64,000 bases of DNA, from assembly GCA_001724855.1 (NCBI GenBank), contig MEED01000023.1, positions 1-64,000 on the forward strand. Direction: 5' to 3'. The DNA is from Lautropia sp. SCN 69-89. GTDB lineage: Bacteria > Pseudomonadota > Gammaproteobacteria > Burkholderiales > Burkholderiaceae_E. The notes beneath the pieces are model-generated. The model saw nothing but the letters and a program-made list of their open reading frames with translations, ran no database searches and was not told the origin of the DNA. The translations under genes and the position numbers were made by a program. Below are positions 59,544 through 64,000 of the stretch, one piece after another (position 1 is the first letter of the stretch; every line of letters starts with the position of its first letter).

Positions 59544-60465
59544 GTTCGATCTCTCCTTTGTTCCGCGGGTGCAGCCGCGGGTCCTCGTTCCCTGGCGCGA
59601 GTCCAGAGGGTTTCATGGCGGCGTGAACGGCATTCGACGGAGTGGCCCCCACCTCGCGCCGGCTGCCGATCAACTCGATGTCGAGGCGCACGAAATCCGC
59701 CCGATAGGTGATGTTCGCGACGTAGACCGCGCGTCCCGCCGGATCGAGCACGATGCGCCGAACGAACGCGACCGGATCGCCGGCATCGATGCCGAGATGG
59801 CCCGCGGCCTCGGGATCGGCCTTGCCGATCGTCAGCGTCTGCCAGGCCTGTCCGATCAGCTCGGGAGCCACCCGGGTCAGTGTCGGCAGCACGAGTTGCG
59901 CGTCGAAGCCGACGGGGTCGCGCTGGTAGGCGTCCCAGGCGAGATACAACTCGATGATGCAGAACGGCTCGTTACCTCGGCAATGCACGCGCTTCTGGAA
60001 CAGGTAACGGACGGCGGGCGAGCCCTCGTGCGGCCCCAGCACCGGAGCGAATTCGCCGCGTTCCATGGGGACCAGCCGCACGGTAGCGCCCGCCAGTAGC
60101 TCGAGCAGCGACGACCAGCTCGTGCCAAGCGATAACCAGTCGGGCGGCGGCACGCTGCCGACCACGAAAGTGCCCAGCCCCTGACGTCGCTCCACAAGGC
60201 CTTCGCGCTCGAGCAACTCGATCGCCTGCCGGATCGTGACCACCGCAACATCGCTCTGCGCAGCGAGCGCCTCGAGCGAAGGCAGGCGGGTGCCGATCGG
60301 CCAGTCTCCGGTTTCGATCCGATGACGCAGCAGCCTGGCATGCTGCGCATACAGCGGCAGCGCACCGCGTCGGCCCGGCATCCGCCGCAGGCGCCCTCGG
60401 GGCTCGGTATCTCGATCGTCGATCGGCATCGGCAGGGTTGCTGGCAGACTTACTGATCCGGTCAT
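59536..60465 (-). CDS. GntR/HutC-family regulator 1 (UTRA domain)
   Basis: 309 residues from ATG 60465; the track start at 60510 is a TTG inside the promoter. A winged helix-turn-helix (about residues 38-90) shows LLRHRIETGDWPIGTRLPS, AVVTIRQAIELLEREGLVERRQGLGTFV. A UTRA ligand domain follows with LFQKRVHCRGNEPF, VYVANITYRADFV. It overlaps the transporter binding-protein gene and probably represses its own operon through the palindrome at 60465-60478, responding to the transported substrate. Confidence 0.88.
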   Translation of the reverse strand: MTGSVSLPATLPMPIDDRDTEPRGRLRRMPGRRGALPLYAQHARLLRHRIETGDWPIGTRLPSLEALAAQSDVAVVTIRQAIELLEREGLVERRQGLGTFVVGSVPPPDWLSLGTSWSSLLELLAGATVRLVPMERGEFAPVLGPHEGSPAVRYLFQKRVHCRGNEPFCIIELYLAWDAYQRDPVGFDAQLVLPTLTRVAPELIGQAWQTLTIGKADPEAAGHLGIDAGDPVAFVRRIVLDPAGRAVYVANITYRADFVRLDIELIGSRREVGATPSNAVHAAMKPSGLAPGNEDPRLHPRNKGEIEHD

Positions 60466-60478
60466 TCCATTGTTGGAA
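60465..60478. promoter_or_regulatory. putative autoregulatory operator of GntR-1
   Basis: TTCCATTGTTGGAA: arms TTCCA and TGGAA around 4 nt. It covers the predicted transcription start and the GntR-1 start codon, a sound place for repression by the gene product. Confidence 0.5.
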
Positions 60479-60482
60479 GGAC

Positions 60483-60510
60483 AGTCTATCAGTGGCACCC
60501 GTAGCGTCAA
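60483..60510 (-). promoter_or_regulatory. promoter of the GntR-1/tct operon
   Basis: Minus strand -35 TTGACG (60505-60510), 16-nt spacer, -10 TAGACT (60483-60488). The 5' leader would be only about 11 nt. Confidence 0.5.
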
Positions 60511-60519
60511 TTCGGGTTC

Positions 60520-61680
60520 CTACCGTTGGGCCCGCTGGCCGATCCCGAAACGCGCAAGCGCTCCGAGATCCGGCAGCGGTCCAATGCCGGGGGCGGCGCT
60601 CAGTTCCACGGCACCGTCGCGGACGGGCAGCAAGCCGTCGCAGGTCAACTCGCGTAGCGGATTCGGATTCGCGTCGATTTCGAGAAGACCGTCGCCGCCC
60701 GCCGCCGCCAGCAGATGCGCGGACATCCTCAGGCCGATGCCGGCGCCGAGGAAATGCGGACAGTAGCGAATCCCCGCCTCCATCGCGGAACGCGCCACAC
60801 TGAGACAGCCGCTGACGCCGCCCCACTTCGCGACATCCGGTTGCAGCACGCCCAGCGCCCGGGCAGAAATTGCCGCGTCGAAGCTTGCGCGTCCAACGAG
60901 ATTCTCGCCAGCCGCCAAGGCGGTACCAGCATGCGCGGCGAGCTGGCGCCACGCTTCGACGGGCGCATCCGCGCGCAGTGGCTCCTCGATCCAGTGCACG
61001 CCGAATTCCGCCATCTCCGGGCATCGCTGCATCGCCATGTCGGGGTCCCACGCCTGGTTTGCATCGACCATCAGCGTCGCCTCGGGGCCAAGCGCGTCAC
61101 GCAGGGCGCGCAGCCGACGCAAGTCGTCGACATGATCGAATCCGACCTTCAGCTTGAATGCCACATGACCACGCTCGCGTGCAGCCAGCGCAGTTGCCAC
61201 CGAGCCGTCGGGACCGAGACCGCTTGCGTAGACGCGGATTGCGCCGTGCTCGCCGCCGAGCAATCGCCAAAGCGGCAGCCCCAACCGGCGGGCCGCGAGG
61301 TCCCACAGGGCCTGGTCGATGCCCGCCAGTGTCTGTGCGATTGGACCGAACTCACCACTCTGGATGGCGAGCACCTCGAGCTTCCGCTCGAGCGATCCGG
61401 CCAGTGCCGACGGGGATTCCAGCACGGCGCCCTTCAGCATCGGGGCGACAACGGTCCGGACCAGCGCCGCGCGATGGTCTGCGCCGACGGCGGGGAAGTT
61501 GCACCAGATCTCGCCCCAGCCTTCCCCACCGTCGCGGTCGCGCACGCGCACCAGCACCGCCGGACGGTCGTGCATCACCCCGAACGAGGTACGCACCGGC
61601 ACCTCACAAGGCGCGCGAAAGACGAACGCATCGACGCCCTCGAGCGTCGCCGCGTTCCAGTCCGTGCCCGAGCCGATCAT
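60520..61680 (-). CDS. mandelate racemase / muconate lactonizing enzyme family protein
   Basis: 386 residues from ATG 61680 with GAGGGGA upstream. Enolase-superfamily residues are in order: KLK (K176, K178), metal ligands VDANQAW (D206), WIEEP (E232) and AAGEN (E259), plus PDVAKWGGVSG with K285 and HFLGAGIG with a late histidine. It abstracts a proton alpha to a carboxylate, likely as a sugar-acid dehydratase, racemase or cycloisomerase. It begins 12 bp after GntR-2 and leads towards GntR-1 and the transporter. Confidence 0.9.
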   Translation of the reverse strand: MIGSGTDWNAATLEGVDAFVFRAPCEVPVRTSFGVMHDRPAVLVRVRDRDGGEGWGEIWCNFPAVGADHRAALVRTVVAPMLKGAVLESPSALAGSLERKLEVLAIQSGEFGPIAQTLAGIDQALWDLAARRLGLPLWRLLGGEHGAIRVYASGLGPDGSVATALAARERGHVAFKLKVGFDHVDDLRRLRALRDALGPEATLMVDANQAWDPDMAMQRCPEMAEFGVHWIEEPLRADAPVEAWRQLAAHAGTALAAGENLVGRASFDAAISARALGVLQPDVAKWGGVSGCLSVARSAMEAGIRYCPHFLGAGIGLRMSAHLLAAAGGDGLLEIDANPNPLRELTCDGLLPVRDGAVELSAAPGIGPLPDLGALARFGIGQRAQR

Positions 61681-61691
61681 CGACGATCCCC

Positions 61692-62435
61692 TCAATACCC
61701 CGGCTCGCGCTGGTACTCGTGCCGCGCCGTGTTCACGTACGAGCGCCTGAACTCCACCGGGCGATCGCCCGGCGTGAATGCCACGCGGCGAATCAGCAGC
61801 AGCGGGCTGCCCTCGGGCACGCCCAGCAGCAGCGCGACGTCGGCGGGCGCGCCCACCGAACGAACGGTCTCGGCGGTGCGCACCACCGACAGTCCGAAGC
61901 CGTGCTGGTACAGGTGATAGATGGTGTTGGTGCGTTCGCGCAGCCGTTCGGCCGTGAGACCCGCGAACAGCTCGGCCGGCACCGCGATGTCGTCGACGAT
62001 CACCGGTTCGCCACCCAGCCGCAGCGCGTTGCGGTAGGCGAAGACCGGCGCGCGCGGCGCCAGTTGCAGCCGCTCGGCGGTCTCGTCGTCGGCGCGCGCC
62101 TTGCGAAAGCCCAGCAGCTCGACCTGCGGGTATTCCTTCACCCCGTCGTGCCGGATGATGTTGAAGAACAGGAACAGCATCCGGTCGCGCGTGTGCGTGG
62201 CCACGAAAGTGCCGCGCCCCTGCTGGCGCAGCAGCACGTTCTCGGCGACCAGTTCGTCGATCGCCTTGCGCAAGGTGCCGATCGCGATGCCGAAGCGCTC
62301 GGCCAGCCGTGGCTCGGCCGGCACCGCCTCGCCGGGCTTCCATTCGCCGGCGGCGAGCGCCGCCAGCATCTTGCGCTTGACCTCCTTGTAGATCGGCCCG
62401 CCCGAGGGCGCGGTGATGGCGTCGTGTCTGTCCAT
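61692..62435 (-). CDS. GntR/HutC-family regulator 2 (UTRA domain)
   Basis: 247 residues from ATG 62435. The N-terminal helix-turn-helix (IYKEVKRKMLAALAAGEWKPG, RFGIAIGTLRKAIDELVAENVLLRQQGRGTFV) and a UTRA domain (VFAYRNALRLGGEPVIVDD, RVAFTPGDRPVEFRRSYV) are clear. It is divergent from the split lyase genes, and a symmetric site at 62522-62537 lies in the shared region, so it probably represses them. The track start at 62588 crosses that promoter. Confidence 0.9.
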   Translation of the reverse strand: MDRHDAITAPSGGPIYKEVKRKMLAALAAGEWKPGEAVPAEPRLAERFGIAIGTLRKAIDELVAENVLLRQQGRGTFVATHTRDRMLFLFFNIIRHDGVKEYPQVELLGFRKARADDETAERLQLAPRAPVFAYRNALRLGGEPVIVDDIAVPAELFAGLTAERLRERTNTIYHLYQHGFGLSVVRTAETVRSVGAPADVALLLGVPEGSPLLLIRRVAFTPGDRPVEFRRSYVNTARHEYQREPGY

Positions 62436-62521
62436 GCGTGGGTCCGCCGCGGCACGCCCGGAGCGGGCGATGCGTGTCCCGCCATTCTGACAGCAAATTC
62501 CGGAAGCGTGTAACTGAGTTG

Positions 62522-62537
62522 AGTCATCTAGTTGACT
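62522..62537. promoter_or_regulatory. near-perfect GntR-type operator
   Basis: AGTCATCTAGTTGACT is symmetric at 14 of 16 positions around CTAG, the general form of HutC/GntR sites. Its right end overlaps the -35 TTGACT of the lyase promoter, so a bound repressor would block polymerase. Confidence 0.75.
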
Positions 62538-62560
62538 TGCCGGAGCCGCTCGTCTACGAT
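62532..62560 (+). promoter_or_regulatory. promoter of the split lyase operon
   Basis: -35 TTGACT (62532-62537), 17-nt spacer, -10 TACGAT (62555-62560), about 28 nt before the small-subunit ATG, which has AAGGAG upstream. Confidence 0.7.
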
Positions 62561-62587
62561 CGGCCGACCCATCCCAAGGAGCGCTCA

Positions 62588-62869
62588 ATGATTCACGTCG
62601 TACTGCACGACGCCAGGGACACCGTCGCGGTGGCCGTCGTCGAAGGCATCAAGGCCGGCACGCAACTCAACGCCTGGATCATGGACGACGACAGGACGAT
62701 CACGGTCCAGGCCGCCCAGGACATCCCGATCGGCCACAAGGTCGCGCTGAAGGACATGGCGGTCGGCGACACTGTCTACAAGTACGGCATCGACATCGGC
62801 AAGGTGGTGGCGCCGATCAAGGCCGGCGAGCACGCCCACGTGCACAACATCAAGACCAAGCGCTGGTAA
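62588..62869 (+). CDS. UxaA-family lyase small subunit (SAF domain), SuyA-like
   Basis: 93 residues, a single SAF domain: [43 protein letters not shown], and the C-terminal [14 protein letters not shown] common to SuyA and the N-terminal part of altronate dehydratase. Altronate dehydratase is normally one long chain; a separate small subunit followed by a large one is the form of (2R)-sulfolactate sulfo-lyase. Transcribed divergently from GntR-2, 40 bp before the large subunit. Confidence 0.85.
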   Translation: MIHVVLHDARDTVAVAVVEGIKAGTQLNAWIMDDDRTITVQAAQDIPIGHKVALKDMAVGDTVYKYGIDIGKVVAPIKAGEHAHVHNIKTKRW

Positions 62870-62909
62870 GCAGCCGCCGCGTCGCCACCCAACCGAAAGA
62901 GAGCGTCAA

Positions 62910-64000
62910 ATGCCAGTGATCGACAAGAACACCACCTTCTGGGGCTATCGCCGCGAGAATGGTCGCGTCGGCGTGCGCAACCACGTCATCATCCTGCCGC
63001 TGGACGACCTGTCCAATGCCGCCGCCGAGGCGGTCGCCGCGGCGATCAAGGGAACGATGGCGATCCCGCACCCCTACGGCCGCCTGCAGTTCGGCCCCGA
63101 CCTCGACCTGCACTTCCGCACGCTGATCGGCACCGGCTCGAACCCGAACGTCGCCGCGGTGGTGGTGATCGGCATCGAGGACGGCTGGACGAAGAAGGTC
63201 GTCGACGGCATCGCGAAGACCGGCAAGCCGGTGGTCGGCTTCGGCATCGAGGGCCACGGCGACCACGAGACGATCAAGCGCGCGTCGATGGCCGCGAAGC
63301 AGTTCGTCCAGCACGCGACCGCGCTGCACCGCGTCGAGTGCCCGATCAGCGACCTGTGGGTGTCGACCAAGTGCGGCGAATCCGACACGACCTCGGGCTG
63401 CGGCTCGAACCCGACCGTGGGCAACGCGTTCGACAAGCTGCACCCGCTGGGCACGACGCTGTGCTTCGGCGAGACGTCCGAGATCACCGGCGGCGAGGAC
63501 ATCGTCGCGGCGCGCTGCGCCAACGACCAGGTGCGCGAGCGATTCATGTTCATGTTCAACCGTTACCAGGACATGATCAATCGCTGGCGCACGACCGACC
63601 TGTCCGAGTCGCAGCCAACCAAGGGCAACATCGCCGGCGGCCTGACGACGATCGAGGAGAAAGCGCTCGGCAACATCCAGAAGATCGGCAAGAAGTGCAC
63701 CGTCGACGGCGTGATCGACAAGGCCGAGGAGCCGACGCATCCGGGCCTGTGGTTCATGGACTCGTCGTCGGCGGCCGCCGAGATGGTGACGCTGTGCGCG
63801 GCCTCGGGCTACGTGGTGCACTTCTTCCCGACCGGCCAGGGAAACGTGATCGGCAACCCGATCCTGCCGGTGATCAAGCTGTGCGCGAACCCGCGCACCG
63901 TGAGGCTGATGAGCGAACACGTCGACGTCGATTGCTCGGGCCTGCTGCAGCGCGAGACGACGCTCGACCAGACCGGCGACAAGCTGCTCGAGGCAATGCT
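62910..64000 (+). CDS. UxaA-family lyase large subunit, SuyB-like (truncated by window end)
   Basis: At least 363 codons from ATG 62910, still open at the edge; not drawn in the ORF track. Clear family stretches are [57 protein letters not shown] with the conserved cysteines, and [17 protein letters not shown]. The wording is close to what I recall of SuyB, which splits sulfolactate to pyruvate and sulfite, but altronate or galactarate use cannot be excluded. The first GAGAG upstream is a modest ribosome-binding site. Confidence 0.85.
   Translation, partial: MPVIDKNTTFWGYRRENGRVGVRNHVIILPLDDLSNAAAEAVAAAIKGTMAIPHPYGRLQFGPDLDLHFRTLIGTGSNPNVAAVVVIGIEDGWTKKVVDGIAKTGKPVVGFGIEGHGDHETIKRASMAAKQFVQHATALHRVECPISDLWVSTKCGESDTTSGCGSNPTVGNAFDKLHPLGTTLCFGETSEITGGEDIVAARCANDQVRERFMFMFNRYQDMINRWRTTDLSESQPTKGNIAGGLTTIEEKALGNIQKIGKKCTVDGVIDKAEEPTHPGLWFMDSSSAAAEMVTLCAASGYVVHFFPTGQGNVIGNPILPVIKLCANPRTVRLMSEHVDVDCSGLLQRETTLDQTGDKLLEAM

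Overview
The window is a dense, high-GC chromosomal segment that looks betaproteobacterial, most likely Burkholderiales. The grounds are the 16S rRNA at the left edge, a leader with the CTTTAAAAATCAACAGCCGATAAGTGTGGGCG motif family seen before betaproteobacterial 16S genes, and gene neighbourhoods typical of that order (trpEGDC-gph-rpe, DUF971-ubiE-Tim44-ubiJ, ilvA-hemA-prfA-prmC-grxD-ubiX). No insertion sequence, prophage or CRISPR array was seen. Most long antisense ORFs in the track are GC-driven shadows.

Layout. 1-1630: leftward rrn operon (16S gene, leader, strong promoter); the expected first ~25 nt of 16S are missing. 1755-6311: phenylacetate-CoA ligase with a divergent enoyl-CoA hydratase, a lipoprotein, and an AcuI-type acrylyl-CoA reductase followed by an M61 peptidase. 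8175-13737: leftward trpE-trpG-trpD-trpC behind gph and rpe, with a previously untracked tryptophan-rich leader peptide before trpE. 13838-21850: apaG, mltA, dsbC, a UbiH-type hydroxylase, tRNA-Phe, envelope and metal-stress-like small proteins, a CAP lipoprotein, a DUF3014 protein and gdhA. 22016-29340: a cyclic-2,3-diphosphoglycerate synthetase-like GTPase, then the leftward ubiquinone-associated cluster and a HIT protein. 29358-40837: a giant D-lactate-dehydrogenase-like flavin/FeS oxidoreductase, a DedA-like protein, then rightward ilvA, hemA, prfA, prmC, grxD, ubiX, usp and a small membrane protein.

40797-44356 is a four-gene Mla/MCE-type lipid transporter. 44428-53593 is the most unusual part: a folate/one-carbon and methionine region in which two paralogous pairs (methyltransferase-like protein plus short MetF-like protein) face each other around fhs, metA and metY. 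One pair follows 5-formyl-THF cyclo-ligase on the plus strand. The other heads a five-gene minus-strand operon whose promoter abuts a perfect inverted repeat.

53783-56609 holds a MaoC dehydratase and two coupled acyl-CoA dehydrogenase-like genes. 56620-64000 is a catabolic locus: a tripartite tricarboxylate-type transporter, two GntR regulators, an enolase-superfamily enzyme, and a divergent split UxaA-family lyase resembling SuyAB (sulfolactate sulfo-lyase). The large subunit runs off the window end. Start codons were adjusted from the ORF track wherever frame, ribosome-binding site and overlap supported a different start.
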